Positions 54,749-64,000 are shown, numbered from the stretch's first letter. The stretch is DNA of 64,000 bases from JBPRGG01 sp051418075 (GCA_051418075.1 JBPRGG010000092.1:1-64000), one strand, 5' to 3'. The notes: generated by a model not told the origin, from the letters alone. Numbers and translations are program-made.

Positions 54749-55567
54749 TTAACCCAAAGCCACATCAAGTGTCATCATAACAGCAAAACCAATAATTGCT
54801 CCAATTGTTGCCTGATTCTTATGCTTTTCTAACTGTGATTCTGGTATAAGTTCTTCTACTACCACAAAGATCATGGCTCCGGCAGCAAAGGAAAGGGCAT
54901 ATGGTAAAATCGGCCGGATAAATAATACCAGGGCTGCCCCCAACACCCCTGCTATGGGTTCCACTACTCCGGATAACTGGCCATACCAAAAACTTTTACC
55001 CCGGGAAAAGCCCTCCCGGCGTAATGGAACCGATACAGAGGTTCCTTCAGGAAAATTTTGTAATCCAATGCCTATAGCCAGTGCGATGGCGCTGCCTAAT
55101 GAAGCAGAAGGCATATCATGCTGTACTGCACCGAATGCTACGCCAATAGCCAATCCTTCAGGAATGTTATGTAAAGTAATAGCCAAAACCAGCAAAACAC
55201 TTCTTCTTAAAGAAGTTTTGATCCCTTCTTTTTTATCACGCAGCAGTCCCGGATGAACATGAGGTATTACCTTGTTGACCCCCAATATAAAAAATCCTCC
55301 CAGCAAAAATCCAACTAAAGCTGGCAGCCATGAGGGTCCGTTACCTGCCTCTTCCGCCATTGCAATGGCTGGAGCCAGCAATGACCAGAAGCTGGCCGCA
55401 ATCATTACGCCGGCAGCAAATCCTAGCATACTGTCCAGCACATAGCGCTGAAAGTTTTTAAAGATAAACACGACTCCTGACCCTAAAGCAGTAACAAACC
55501 AGGTGAATAAGGTAGCGATCAGGGCCTGGATAATTGGATTCAATCCCTCAAACCATTGAACTATCAT
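54749..55567 (-). CDS. ZIP family metal transporter
   Basis: 272 residues from ATG 55567. A longer frame adds 19 residues with poor homology, so the internal ATG is preferred. Helix 4 contains TLHNIPEGLAIGVAFGA and helix 5 GLQNFPEGTSVSVPLRREG, the paired HNxPEG/QNFPEG motifs of the GufA-like ZIP branch, holding the zinc or iron binding site. A His in KVIPHVHPGLLRDKKEG adorns the loop. The family imports divalent metals into the cytoplasm. Confidence 0.9.
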   Translation of the reverse strand: MIVQWFEGLNPIIQALIATLFTWFVTALGSGVVFIFKNFQRYVLDSMLGFAAGVMIAASFWSLLAPAIAMAEEAGNGPSWLPALVGFLLGGFFILGVNKVIPHVHPGLLRDKKEGIKTSLRRSVLLVLAITLHNIPEGLAIGVAFGAVQHDMPSASLGSAIALAIGIGLQNFPEGTSVSVPLRREGFSRGKSFWYGQLSGVVEPIAGVLGAALVLFIRPILPYALSFAAGAMIFVVVEELIPESQLEKHKNQATIGAIIGFAVMMTLDVALG

Positions 55568-56174
55568 AACTTTTAAACCCTCTTTATTAAATATTTCGTT
55601 TAGCCTAAAAATTGTTTTTGGCAAGTAAAATTAATGAATTTCTGGCAAAGGCTAGTTGTTGAACCGTAAAAATAAAATTTAAAGACTTAATCTGGCTGTA
55701 TGCTTAACCGGAAAATTCATGACCATGGGTGATGGGATCAGAAGGATGTTATCCATTATTGTCTCCAACCAATTCATTTCGGAACTCCAAAAGGCTAAAA
55801 TACCAGTATAGCTGGCTGCTCAAATGCCTTTGAAAAATAGCTCAGGCTTTGGAGCACTGGCAGGATATTAATTTTTGATCATCCGGTATAACAAGATATC
55901 AGATCATTTGAGGATCCTGCCAACTCATTCGAATAACTTTGGCAAATACCTGTAGCAATTGATCCATTCTTGTTTTTTGTGATTGATTATACTATTCAGT
56001 ATGACCGGCCTGGGCTAGATAAGCTACTTATTTCCACTTGATCTACAGAACCTATTAACCACTTAATCAGTTCTCTACTTCTAAAATTGTCATGTTTTCA
56101 TTATATTTACCTAAAAAGATCAGATTAAAGCAGTAAGTACCACGCATTAATTATAATCTAAAACTATTTTTCAA
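55568..56174. other. Gene-free region before the cytochrome/DUF1553 cassette
   Basis: Six hundred bases with no credible gene on either strand. A few short minus-strand frames near 55940 are too small and composition-neutral to call. It separates the divergent ZIP and cassette units and must hold their promoters, but no clear promoter boxes were found. Confidence 0.45.
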
Positions 56175-58523
56175 ATGACCCTGCAAAACATCAAAATATG
56201 GAATAGAAAAAACCGTAAATGGATACTTTCCCTCTGCATTTTGATTTTTTCAGGTCTGGTAATCTTTATGGTATTATCAAATACCAGCCAGACAGAAGAT
56301 GCTTTACCAAAGGTCGTGGATTACAATTTTCATATCCGGCCTATTTTGTCTGACAATTGTTTTGCCTGTCATGGACCCGATGCCAAAAAGCGGGAAGCTG
56401 GCCTTCGACTGGATATAGCTGAAGACGCTTTTCGTGCTTTAGGCGAAAATGGGGATCGTTTTGCCTTTGTTCCGGGAGAGCCTCAAGCCTCCGAGGTATT
56501 TCATCGCATCTCTTCTCCGGAACCCGACTTCTTGATGCCTCCTCCCGAGTCGAATTTAAAATTATCTGCTCATGAGATTAAACTCATTAAAAAATGGATT
56601 GAACAAGGTGCAGCGTACAGAAAACACTGGGCATTTACACCACCTGAAAAATCGGAACTTCCTGAAACAAAATATGATGACTGGGCCCAAAATGAAATAG
56701 ACTTTTTCATTTTTAAAAAACTCGAACAAATTGGCTTAAAGCCCAACCAGGAAGCAGATAAAGAGCGACTGCTTAAACGGCTATCATTCGACATCACAGG
56801 TCTGCCTCCCTCAGTAGAGATGCAGGAAAGGTTTTTAGCGGACGGATCAACTATGGCATATGAAAAAATGGTTGACGAACTGCTTCAAAGTTCCCATTAT
56901 GGAGAAAAAATGGCCATCCATTGGCTGGATGTGGCCCGATATGCCGATTCACATGGCTATCAGGACGACGGATTACGAACCATGTGGCCCTGGCGTGATT
57001 GGGTGATACACGCTTTTAACCAAAACTATCCCTACGATCAGTTTGTGACCTGGCAATTAGCCGGAGATTTGTTGCCAAATCCTACCAAAGAGCAACTGCT
57101 TGCTACCGGGTTTAACCGCAATCATAAAATCACCCAGGAAGGAGGCGTTATTGATGAAGAATACCGCATCGAATATGTTACAGACCGCACCAATACCTTT
57201 GGCAAGGCATTTATGGCTTTAACCTTTGAATGTGCCAAATGTCATGATCACAAATACGACCCTATTTCTCAGGAAGCCTATTACAGCACCTTTGCATTTT
57301 TTAACAAGGTACCGGAAAAAGGTATTGTCGGGACCATTGATGCTTCATTTGCCGATCCTCCTAACATGAAAATCACAGAAGAAGATGTCAGCAGCATTCT
57401 GAGCTTTATCAATAAAAAAGACACAGCGGCTGTCGGGGTCATGATCATGGAAGATTCTGCCGGCATACGTACTACCCATATTTTAGATCGTGGTAACTAC
57501 GATTCGCCCACAGAACAGGTGCATGCCAGCACGCCAAAAGCTATTTTGCCTTTTGACACCACTAAGTATGCTCCCAACAGACTGGGTCTGGCCCAATGGA
57601 TGATGAATGAAAAACATCCCCTCACAGCCCGTGTGTTTGTTAATCGTATATGGCAGGAAATCATGGGAAGAGGAATAGTTGCCACTTCAGGAGACTTTGG
57701 TATGCAGGGCGATCTGCCTACCCATCTGGAGCTGCTGGATTGGCTGGCAGTTGATTTTCGTGAAAACGGTTGGGATATTAAAAGATTGGTTAAACAGATC
57801 GTGATGTCAGCTACTTACCGTCAGACTTCCCAAATCTCACCTAAAAAAAGAAGCAAAGATCCGGAAAACCTGTATTTTTCCTGGTTTCCCCGAAACAGAC
57901 TACCGGCAGAATTGGTACGCGATCATGTTTTGGCCAGCAGCGGTTTGCTTAATCCGGAAATTGGTGGTCCCAGTATTAAACCCTATCAACCTGATGGCCT
58001 CTGGCAGGCAGCAACTTCCGGCAGAGGTTTATTACAAAAATATATTATGGATGAGGGTGATGATTTATATCGGCGAGGCATGTACATATTTATCAAACGT
58101 ACAGTTCCGCCGCCATCTATGTTGATGTTTGACGCATCCAACCGGGATCAATGTGAAGTGAGGCGTGTACAAACGAGCACACCGCTGCAATCACTGGTCA
58201 TGCTCAACGACCCGCATGTTTTGGAAGCATCACGCGTGCTGGCCGAGCAACTTATACAACAAGAACTGAGTTTAGAAGAACAGATCAGGACCGCCTTCAG
58301 ACGGGTGGTTTGCAGAAAAATAAAAGATTCAGAGCTGGAATTGCTTATGGGGTACTACCAGGATGAAATAAAGGCTTTTGCCCAATATCCTGCTCAAGCA
58401 GATAGTCTGATACAGATTGGCGCATACCCAAAGCAGAGGCAAAATAATGTGGCTGCTACGGCAGCGCTTATGCAGATTATCCACACCATGTACAATCTGG
58501 AGGAAGCCATTACCAAGACCTGA
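56175..58523 (+). CDS. Planctomycete-type cytochrome with DUF1549 and DUF1553
   Basis: 782 residues. An N-terminal anchor helix (about 17-35) is followed by a haem-binding PSCyt1 region with CFACHG (Cys 62, Cys 65, His 66). DUF1549 comes next: NQEADKERLLKRLSFDITGL, LDVARYADSHGYQDDG and the second haem-like CAKCHDHKYDP at 353-363. DUF1553 makes up the C-terminal third (TARVFVNRIWQEIMGRGIV, RLPAELVRDHVLASSGLL, QTSTPLQSLVMLNDP). This is a Planctomycetes and Bacteroidota architecture of unknown activity, thought to be in carbohydrate or sulfated-polymer degradation. First gene of a three-gene cassette. Confidence 0.9.
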   Translation: MTLQNIKIWNRKNRKWILSLCILIFSGLVIFMVLSNTSQTEDALPKVVDYNFHIRPILSDNCFACHGPDAKKREAGLRLDIAEDAFRALGENGDRFAFVPGEPQASEVFHRISSPEPDFLMPPPESNLKLSAHEIKLIKKWIEQGAAYRKHWAFTPPEKSELPETKYDDWAQNEIDFFIFKKLEQIGLKPNQEADKERLLKRLSFDITGLPPSVEMQERFLADGSTMAYEKMVDELLQSSHYGEKMAIHWLDVARYADSHGYQDDGLRTMWPWRDWVIHAFNQNYPYDQFVTWQLAGDLLPNPTKEQLLATGFNRNHKITQEGGVIDEEYRIEYVTDRTNTFGKAFMALTFECAKCHDHKYDPISQEAYYSTFAFFNKVPEKGIVGTIDASFADPPNMKITEEDVSSILSFINKKDTAAVGVMIMEDSAGIRTTHILDRGNYDSPTEQVHASTPKAILPFDTTKYAPNRLGLAQWMMNEKHPLTARVFVNRIWQEIMGRGIVATSGDFGMQGDLPTHLELLDWLAVDFRENGWDIKRLVKQIVMSATYRQTSQISPKKRSKDPENLYFSWFPRNRLPAELVRDHVLASSGLLNPEIGGPSIKPYQPDGLWQAATSGRGLLQKYIMDEGDDLYRRGMYIFIKRTVPPPSMLMFDASNRDQCEVRRVQTSTPLQSLVMLNDPHVLEASRVLAEQLIQQELSLEEQIRTAFRRVVCRKIKDSELELLMGYYQDEIKAFAQYPAQADSLIQIGAYPKQRQNNVAATAALMQIIHTMYNLEEAITKT

Positions 58524-58553
58524 TAAAGTCTATGTCGAATAAATAAATTTAAT

Positions 58554-60008
58554 ATGTCAAATACTTTTCTGGAACATAAATTAAACATAAACCGGCGGCA
58601 TTTTTTAGGTAAGCTCAGCCTGGGTATAGGCAGTGTGGCATTGGGGTCTTTACTGGTACCGGATATTTTCAAGGGAAGTGGTAACCTGGGTGAAAGCATG
58701 CCATTAGGATTGGCTCATTTTGCGCCTAAAGCCAGGCGTATCATTTATTTATTTCAAAACGGGGCGCCTTCTCAATTGGAAAGCTTTGACTATAAACCCA
58801 AGCTGCATGAGATGCATGGAAAAGATCTTCCCGCCTCCATTCGGGATGGTCAGCGCCTGACCGGAATGACTGCTGACCAGGACAAGTTTCCACTGGTCGG
58901 CTCAAGGTTTAAATTCAGTCAACATGGTTCATCAGGGGCCTGGATCAGTGAACTGTTTCCACACATTGCCAGTATCGCAGACGATATCTGCATCATCAAA
59001 ACCATGCATACGGAAGCCATAAACCACGATCCGGCCCTCACTTTTATGCAAACCGGAGCCCAACAAGGCAACCGGCCCAGTATGGGCGCATGGTTGAGCT
59101 ATGGATTGGGCAGTGAAAACAAGAACCTTCCTGCATTTTGTGTTTTGTTATCCCGTGGGAGAGGCAATGGCCAGGGGGTGTATGCCAAATTATGGACCAA
59201 TGGATTTTTAGATAGCATTCATCAGGGCGTACAATTCAGCAGTGGAGAAGACCCGGTGTTGTATTTGAACAATCCGGCCGGGATTGATCAAAAAAGGCGT
59301 CGAAAGATGCTGGACAATCTTTCTGAATTGAATGAAATGAGTTACGATGAGTTTGGTGATCCAGAGATCCATACCAAGATCAAGCAGTATGAGATGGCCT
59401 ACCGCATGCAGACAGCTGTACCGGAATTGACCAACCTTAAAAATGAACCGGAGCATATTATTCGCATGTATGGTGCTGACTGCCTTGTTCCCGGCACTTA
59501 TGCAGCCAACTGCCTACTGGCTCGTAAGCTTTCAGAGTCAGGTGTACGATTTGTACAGCTTTATCACCAGGGCTGGGATCAACATGGTAACCTGGTGGGT
59601 GAGATGCCGCTTCAGGCGGAAGATGTGGATCGAGCTTCGGCTGCATTAATTAAAGACCTCAAACAACGTGGTTTGCTGGATGAGACGCTGGTAATATGGG
59701 GCGGAGAATTTGGCCGGACCAATTACTGCCAGGGAAAACTTACGCCTGATAATTACGGTCGGGATCATCACCCCCGGGCTTATTCGATCTGGATGGCCGG
59801 AGGTGGAGTTAAACCAGGCATGGTATACGGAGAAACCGATGAATTTGGCTATAATATCATTGAAAATCCAGTGCATGTTAACGATTTTCATGCTACCATA
59901 CTTCACCTGCTTGGCCTGGACCATGAAAAGCTCATTTTTAAGCATCTGGGCAGAAGGTACCGGCTTACTGATGTAGCGGGAAAAGTAATACCGGATATTA
60001 TAACTTAG
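58554..60008 (+). CDS. DUF1501 (sulfatase-like) Tat-exported protein
   Basis: 484 residues. The N-terminus NRRHFLGKLSLGIGSVALGS is a twin-arginine signal with the RRxFL core. The body, including RIIYLFQNGAPSQLESFDYK, DQHGNLVGEMPLQAEDVDRA, TLVIWGGEFGRTNYCQGKL and YGRDHHPRAYSIWMAGGGVK, matches DUF1501, distantly related to alkaline-phosphatase-like sulfatases. Metal ligands may include the His pair in GRDHHPRA and the final HVNDFHATILHLLGLDH. It is the usual partner of the DUF1549/DUF1553 protein, 30 bases downstream of it. Confidence 0.92.
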   Translation: MSNTFLEHKLNINRRHFLGKLSLGIGSVALGSLLVPDIFKGSGNLGESMPLGLAHFAPKARRIIYLFQNGAPSQLESFDYKPKLHEMHGKDLPASIRDGQRLTGMTADQDKFPLVGSRFKFSQHGSSGAWISELFPHIASIADDICIIKTMHTEAINHDPALTFMQTGAQQGNRPSMGAWLSYGLGSENKNLPAFCVLLSRGRGNGQGVYAKLWTNGFLDSIHQGVQFSSGEDPVLYLNNPAGIDQKRRRKMLDNLSELNEMSYDEFGDPEIHTKIKQYEMAYRMQTAVPELTNLKNEPEHIIRMYGADCLVPGTYAANCLLARKLSESGVRFVQLYHQGWDQHGNLVGEMPLQAEDVDRASAALIKDLKQRGLLDETLVIWGGEFGRTNYCQGKLTPDNYGRDHHPRAYSIWMAGGGVKPGMVYGETDEFGYNIIENPVHVNDFHATILHLLGLDHEKLIFKHLGRRYRLTDVAGKVIPDIIT

Positions 60009-60066
60009 TATTTATCAGGTTGATTTTAAGCCTATGTTGCAACAATCCAAAATTGGCATTTAAAAA

Positions 60067-62247
60067 ATGAACACACTGGAAAAGATCATTTCCAACATCG
60101 TATTTGCCTTGCATATATTGCTGCTGTTTCTTCTGATTTTCGAACAACAACTTGAGCTGCCAGTGGCTATACAGTCATTTGGCAGGTTACATCCCCTGCT
60201 GTTACATTTCCCCATTGGTCTGCTTGTATTGTTGGGTTTAATACAAATTATCAAGAATGAAACAGAGCCTCGCTCTTTCCATAAAATTCAGGGATTTGTT
60301 TTACTATTAACTGTATTTACGACTTCCCTCACAGCCATTATGGGATTTTTTCTTTCGCAGGAAGAAGGCTATGCCTCCACTACCATGACCTGGCACAAAT
60401 GGACCGGGGTAGCCTTGAGTTTTCTGGTATACGGGCTATTTCTATTTGCATCTAACCAAAGATCGAATAAATGGATGTTCTCCTCTACCCTGGTAGCCAG
60501 TATTATAATTTTATTGATTGCCGGTCATTTGGGTGCCAGTATTACCCATGGAGCCGATTTTGTACTGGCACCATTGAAGTCTGAGCAGCCAAAAATTACC
60601 GAAGCTACTACTATATTTGCAGCCGCCATTCATCCAATTCTGGAAGATAAGTGTTATGCCTGCCATAATGATCGCAAGACCAAGGGAGACCTCAATATGA
60701 CATCAGTGGAAAATTTATTAAAGGGAGGCAAAAACGGTTCCCTATGGGAGGCAGGAGATGCTGCTAACAGCCACTTGCTGCAGCGTATAAATTTGCCGGT
60801 TGATCACGAAGACCATATGCCCCCGGAAGGCAAACCACAATTAACCGCTGAAGAAATTGCCTTGATCCATCAATGGATTGAAACTGGAGCCTCAACCGAC
60901 AGAACCTTAGCCACCCTAAACCCCGGCGATTCACTTTATCAACTGACGATGTCTTATGTACAATCCAACAACGAAGGAGCACGTAGTAAAGATGCTTACG
61001 ATTTTCAGCCTGCATCACCAATTACTATTGAGTCATTAAACAACCCCTTCAGAACAGTGATGCCAATAGCTGCTTCTTCACCTGCCTTGCATGCCCAAAT
61101 ATTTGTAAGGCAGGCCTATAAAAGCAGCTACCTGGACGAATTAGAAGCTGTTAAAAAACAAATCGTGGAGCTTAATTTATCCAACCTTCCCATACAGGAT
61201 GAGGATTTAAAGCAACTGAAGCAATTTGATAACCTGCAAAAGCTTATATTGAATGGCACCGATATTACAGGCGCTACCTTGGATCAATTGGCAAATTGTA
61301 AAAATCTTAAGTCTTTGGCTGTATCCAATACGGAGGTGGGTGAAAATTTTTCCAAAGCTTTAGACCACCTGCCTAACCTGAAACAAGTGTATCTATGGAG
61401 TACCAGGCTTGATACAGGCCAAATAAACCAGTTACGCCAACGGTATTCTCACATCACATTTTATGAGGGTTATATTCCCAATGATAATGAAATATTACCT
61501 CTTAGTGCACCTGCCTTAGAAAATGAAACACTTATTATAGCAGCTAATGATTCTATCCGGATAAAGCATGCTTTCCGGGATGCCAATATCCGCTATACTT
61601 TGGATGGCACAGACCCGGACAGCCTTAATTCGCTGATCTATCAGCAGCCTGTTCCCATGGATTCATTCACCACCCTGAAGGCTAAAGCATTCAAAGCTGG
61701 TTGGTTAAGCAGTGATGTCAAACAATGGGCTTTGTATAAAAAGCAATATCAACCCATGAAAGTCGAATTGATCAACCCTCCGGACCCAAAATATCCGGCA
61801 AAAGAGTCCAGAACGCTATTTGATGACAGAAAAGGGGAGCCCTTCTTACTAACCCAGGATTGGCTTGGGTATCAGGATCAACCTTTTATAGCTTTGCTTG
61901 ACTTTGGAGAAACTCCACCTCTGGTAAACCACCTTACTTTAAGTTATGGAAAGATGATCCGTAAACATATCATGCCACCTCAATGGGTAGAAGTATGGGG
62001 TGGAAATGACCGCCAATCTATGAAGAGACTTCAACGTATTACATTAACTCAGCCATCTAAATACCAAGGCAATAATGTGGAAGGAATAGATCTGGCTTTT
62101 GCACCTGCCAGATACCGGATGTACAAAGTAATTGCTCAGCCTTTGCAGCAACTACCCCAATGGCACAATGCCAAAGGGGATAAAGCCTGGGTATTTATTG
62201 ATGAATTATTTGTTTATCAATCATCCGATGGCGGGAGTGCTTTGTAA
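60067..62247 (+). CDS. DUF2231-cytochrome-LRR-chitobiase-like membrane protein
   Basis: 726 residues in a mosaic. The first 165 residues have DUF2231-like membrane helices (LHPLLLHFPIGLLVLLGLIQ). A cytochrome region follows with CYACHND (Cys 196, Cys 199, His 200) and GDAANSHLLQRINLP ... HMPPEGKPQLT. Leucine-rich repeats lie at about 355-460 (LNLSNLPIQDEDLKQLKQFD), a chitobiase-like C-terminal beta domain at about 490-545 (IRYTLDGTDPDSLNSLIYQQ), and a final beta-sandwich. It is an inner-membrane or periplasmic partner of the two preceding proteins. Confidence 0.85.
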   Translation: MNTLEKIISNIVFALHILLLFLLIFEQQLELPVAIQSFGRLHPLLLHFPIGLLVLLGLIQIIKNETEPRSFHKIQGFVLLLTVFTTSLTAIMGFFLSQEEGYASTTMTWHKWTGVALSFLVYGLFLFASNQRSNKWMFSSTLVASIIILLIAGHLGASITHGADFVLAPLKSEQPKITEATTIFAAAIHPILEDKCYACHNDRKTKGDLNMTSVENLLKGGKNGSLWEAGDAANSHLLQRINLPVDHEDHMPPEGKPQLTAEEIALIHQWIETGASTDRTLATLNPGDSLYQLTMSYVQSNNEGARSKDAYDFQPASPITIESLNNPFRTVMPIAASSPALHAQIFVRQAYKSSYLDELEAVKKQIVELNLSNLPIQDEDLKQLKQFDNLQKLILNGTDITGATLDQLANCKNLKSLAVSNTEVGENFSKALDHLPNLKQVYLWSTRLDTGQINQLRQRYSHITFYEGYIPNDNEILPLSAPALENETLIIAANDSIRIKHAFRDANIRYTLDGTDPDSLNSLIYQQPVPMDSFTTLKAKAFKAGWLSSDVKQWALYKKQYQPMKVELINPPDPKYPAKESRTLFDDRKGEPFLLTQDWLGYQDQPFIALLDFGETPPLVNHLTLSYGKMIRKHIMPPQWVEVWGGNDRQSMKRLQRITLTQPSKYQGNNVEGIDLAFAPARYRMYKVIAQPLQQLPQWHNAKGDKAWVFIDELFVYQSSDGGSAL

Positions 62248-62362
62248 AAAATTGGAGGCCATAATATTATTTGTGATTTTCAAAATGAATAATTGAATAG
62301 TTCATATATTGGCTTCAAAAAAAAGAACTGTCACAACCAATTATACCTATCATTAAGAAAAC

Positions 62363-62393
62363 CCAGGGGTGCTGGAATAGTCTACACCCCTGG
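62363..62393 (-). terminator. Hairpin terminator between cassette and rsgA
   Basis: CCAGGGGTG (62363-62371) and CACCCCTGG (62385-62393) make a perfect 9-bp stem. On the minus strand it is followed by GGTTTTCTT, a modest T-tract, so it best serves the rsgA transcript and may also stop the plus-strand cassette. Confidence 0.7.
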
Positions 62394-62421
62394 TAATTAG
62401 AAAACAGGCCGTAGAGCGTTA

Positions 62422-63486
62422 TCAGTATTTATACTTCTTCCGATAAGCCTGAGCTTCTCTGGCCATTTTGCCAAATTGCTTGCCTTGTTTCTTTTTCTCA
62501 TGAGTAGTGGTTTGAAACCTCTTCTGCTCTTTTATCAACTTCAAATAGCTTTCATAAACCACGGCTTCTATTTCGCCAGTGTTTACAGCTTGAATCACAT
62601 GGCAGCCTTCTTCCTCGGTATGCATACAATCACGGTATTTACAGCCTTCCGCAAATTGGCTGATTACCGGAAATTGCTCATCAAAACTGGCTTCTTCTTC
62701 AAAGCCGATTCCAAATTCTCTCATGCCTGGTGTGTCAATCACGATAGCACCATTATCGAGCAGAAAAAGGTCTCTGGTGGTAGTGGTATGTTTTCCCTTT
62801 CCGGTAGATTGGCTAATTTCCTGCGTCTTTCTATTACTATTTAGCAAGGCATTGACGATTGAACTTTTACCTACTCCAGATGAACCAATTAATACGCTGG
62901 TACTTTCAGGCGTAAAGACATTTTGTTTAATTTCATCGATACCCTGGCCGGTTTTTACGCTACAGCAATGAACAGTAAGCTGTCTTTGCAACTTTTCAAT
63001 TTTTCCAACATAAAAAGAGACATGGTCAACCAAATCCTGTTTATTCAGGATAATGACCGGTTCAATATTACAGGTAATGGCCTGCACAATGTATCTTTCA
63101 ATTCTATTGATATTAAAATCATGATCCATTCCCTGTATGATGATAGCTTGATCAATATTGGCAACCATCACTTGCTTAGTCACTTCTCTGCCAGATTTTT
63201 TTCGGTATAGTTGGTTAAACCGGGGCAGAACACCTTCAATTAAGGCCATGTCGCCATAATCAATATATTTGATCCAATCCCCTACTTTGGGTTGTTCCCA
63301 TTTTTCAAAGGCAAATAATATTTTTCCTAATAATTCCGCAGCTACCATTCCTCTATCGGTCACAATTTCAAAGGTATTGCCCCTGATGGATATGACCCTA
63401 CCCACGGTATTTACGTCTATTTGATTTACCTGATAATTAGCCTTTGATATATAGTTTTTCCAGCCGTAATGAATTAATTTTTCCAT
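62422..63486 (-). CDS. rsgA: Ribosome small subunit GTPase RsgA
   Basis: 354 residues of the circularly permuted GTPase RsgA (YjeQ), which helps mature the 30S subunit. An OB domain occupies about 26-90. The permuted GTPase motifs appear as NKQD (148-151), GSSGVGKS (201-208) and DTPG (251-254). A zinc knuckle follows: CKYRDCMHTEEEGC with Cys 282, Cys 287, His 289, Cys 295. Length and motif order are normal for the family. The lysine-rich C-terminus is usual for Bacteroidota. A 28-base near-palindrome lies 80 bases upstream. Confidence 0.96.
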   Translation of the reverse strand: MEKLIHYGWKNYISKANYQVNQIDVNTVGRVISIRGNTFEIVTDRGMVAAELLGKILFAFEKWEQPKVGDWIKYIDYGDMALIEGVLPRFNQLYRKKSGREVTKQVMVANIDQAIIIQGMDHDFNINRIERYIVQAITCNIEPVIILNKQDLVDHVSFYVGKIEKLQRQLTVHCCSVKTGQGIDEIKQNVFTPESTSVLIGSSGVGKSSIVNALLNSNRKTQEISQSTGKGKHTTTTRDLFLLDNGAIVIDTPGMREFGIGFEEEASFDEQFPVISQFAEGCKYRDCMHTEEEGCHVIQAVNTGEIEAVVYESYLKLIKEQKRFQTTTHEKKKQGKQFGKMAREAQAYRKKYKY

Positions 63487-63565
63487 TTCTATAAATATTT
63501 TAGATGTGTAGAGAGGAGGATACTTTTATCCTGGTATCCTTCAGAAAAGAATTTAAAAATGTTCA

Positions 63566-63593
63566 ATTGTGCCTGTAAGGCTTACAGCACAAT
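63566..63593 (-). promoter_or_regulatory. 28-base near-palindrome upstream of rsgA
   Basis: ATTGTGC and TGTAAG (63566-63579, one extra C between them) mirror CTTACA and GCACAAT (63581-63593) around a central G. With a one-base centre it cannot form an RNA hairpin of full length, so a dimeric DNA-binding site is more likely. It is about 80-107 bases upstream of the rsgA start in an otherwise empty 303-base stretch. No binding protein can be named. Confidence 0.4.
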
Positions 63594-63789
63594 ATCCGAA
63601 ACTGATATGTTAGAAATGGTTTGCATACAGATGCAAAGATAGTCATAATTTTTCTTTAAAACTGCTGGCACCGAAAGATATTCACTACACTGCCAATTCA
63701 ATTACAAAATACCCATAAATTGGGATTGATCTATTTTGGCAGATCAGTGATTTTTGCTTTTATTATATCAAAAAAATAATTTGAACCCA

Positions 63790-64000
63790 ATGAGTAATAC
63801 TATAAATTTTATTGATGAACCATCCGCAGAAGATACTTCTATCAACAGATTGGTTATCAACTATTTAAAACTAAGAAGATATATTGGATACCTTGGGATG
63901 ACCTTGCCTGTCATTCTGGTGATCGGTGTGGCTATCTTAAACCCTAATACGAGGCTTATTCAGGTATCTATCAGCGATTATTATTATACGGAGGTTAGAA
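63790..64000 (+). CDS. Membrane protein, 5' part (runs off the window)
   Basis: The first 70 residues of a protein that continues beyond the window. A charged N-terminus (MSNTINFIDEPSAEDTS) precedes NRLVINYLKLRRYIGYLGM and a transmembrane helix, then TRLIQVSISDYYYTEVR. The LRRYIGYLGM...SISDYYYT pattern fits an uncharacterised multi-helix membrane family. Its identity cannot be settled from this fragment. Confidence 0.55.
   Translation, partial: MSNTINFIDEPSAEDTSINRLVINYLKLRRYIGYLGMTLPVILVIGVAILNPNTRLIQVSISDYYYTEVR

Noticed and set aside
1..64000. CRISPR arrays, tRNA and rRNA genes, intact insertion sequences
   Set aside because: No regularly spaced repeats, cloverleaf-like sequences, rRNA motifs or transposase frames were recognised anywhere in the window.

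Overview
The window looks like chromosome from a Bacteroidota bacterium, most likely a marine or environmental Cytophagales-type lineage (the order is inference). The support is direct: three SusC/SusD pairs with typical lipoboxes and TonB-linked plugs, a decayed type IX secretion C-terminal sorting domain, a 7TM/LytTR sensor-regulator, and promoters that fit the TTTG / TAnnTTTG pattern of the phylum. Base composition is moderate in most of the window, but the first 1.6 kb is visibly AT-rich and probably of separate origin.

Layout. 1-1.6 kb: AT-rich edge with a frameshifted HTH gene, a frameshifted Cys-rich lipoprotein and a CPBP membrane protease. 1.7-1.9 kb: three copies of a palindromic repeat. 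1.9-6.5 kb: an exported SAM methyltransferase followed by lutA-lutB-lutC (lactate oxidation), with an APC permease upstream. 6.7-11.6 kb: DUF5752, cold-shock protein, lipoprotein MsrB, a dead VOC gene, a SnoaL-like protein, the 3' end of a group II intron, a Tat-exported beta-propeller-like protein and a LysE exporter. 12-17 kb: SusC, SusD and a lipoprotein. 17-28 kb: holin-like protein, cupin, epimerase-type reductase, DUF763, App1-like phosphatase, small membrane proteins, a decayed T9SS cargo gene, a BASS symporter, kynureninase, SGNH hydrolase and a glutamine-amidotransferase-like protein. 28.3-29.3 kb: a HepT/MntA toxin-antitoxin pair abutting a truncated AraC gene. 29.9-38 kb: DUF389, a 7TM-LytTR protein divergent from a lipocalin-like protein plus serine hydrolase, an acyl-ACP desaturase and a TonB receptor. 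38.4-50.4 kb: two SusC/SusD loci on the minus strand, one carrying a zinc metallopeptidase lipoprotein and a DUF4302 lipoprotein. 50.5-55.6 kb: a four-gene BON/membrane-protein cassette, a LigD-polymerase relic, DUF4136, a fasciclin lipoprotein, a di-haem cytochrome c and a ZIP transporter. 56.2-62.2 kb: a planctomycete-type cytochrome / DUF1549-DUF1553 / DUF1501 cassette. 62.4-64 kb: rsgA and the start of a membrane protein.

How the genes fit together. The visible economy is uptake and oxidation of organic matter: SusCD pairs and a TonB receptor import oligomers, exported hydrolases or peptidases act at the surface, and lutABC, kynureninase, permeases and the BASS symporter handle small organic acids and amino-acid derivatives. 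No glycoside hydrolase, ECF sigma or anti-sigma gene is seen beside the SusCD pairs, so their substrates remain unassigned.

A recurrent theme is gene decay: seven separate broken genes or relics (HTH, Cys-rich lipoprotein, VOC protein, group II intron, T9SS cargo, AraC, LigD polymerase domain) lie between intact operons. No tRNA, rRNA, CRISPR array or intact insertion sequence was recognised. All assignments come from reading motifs; no database search was run.
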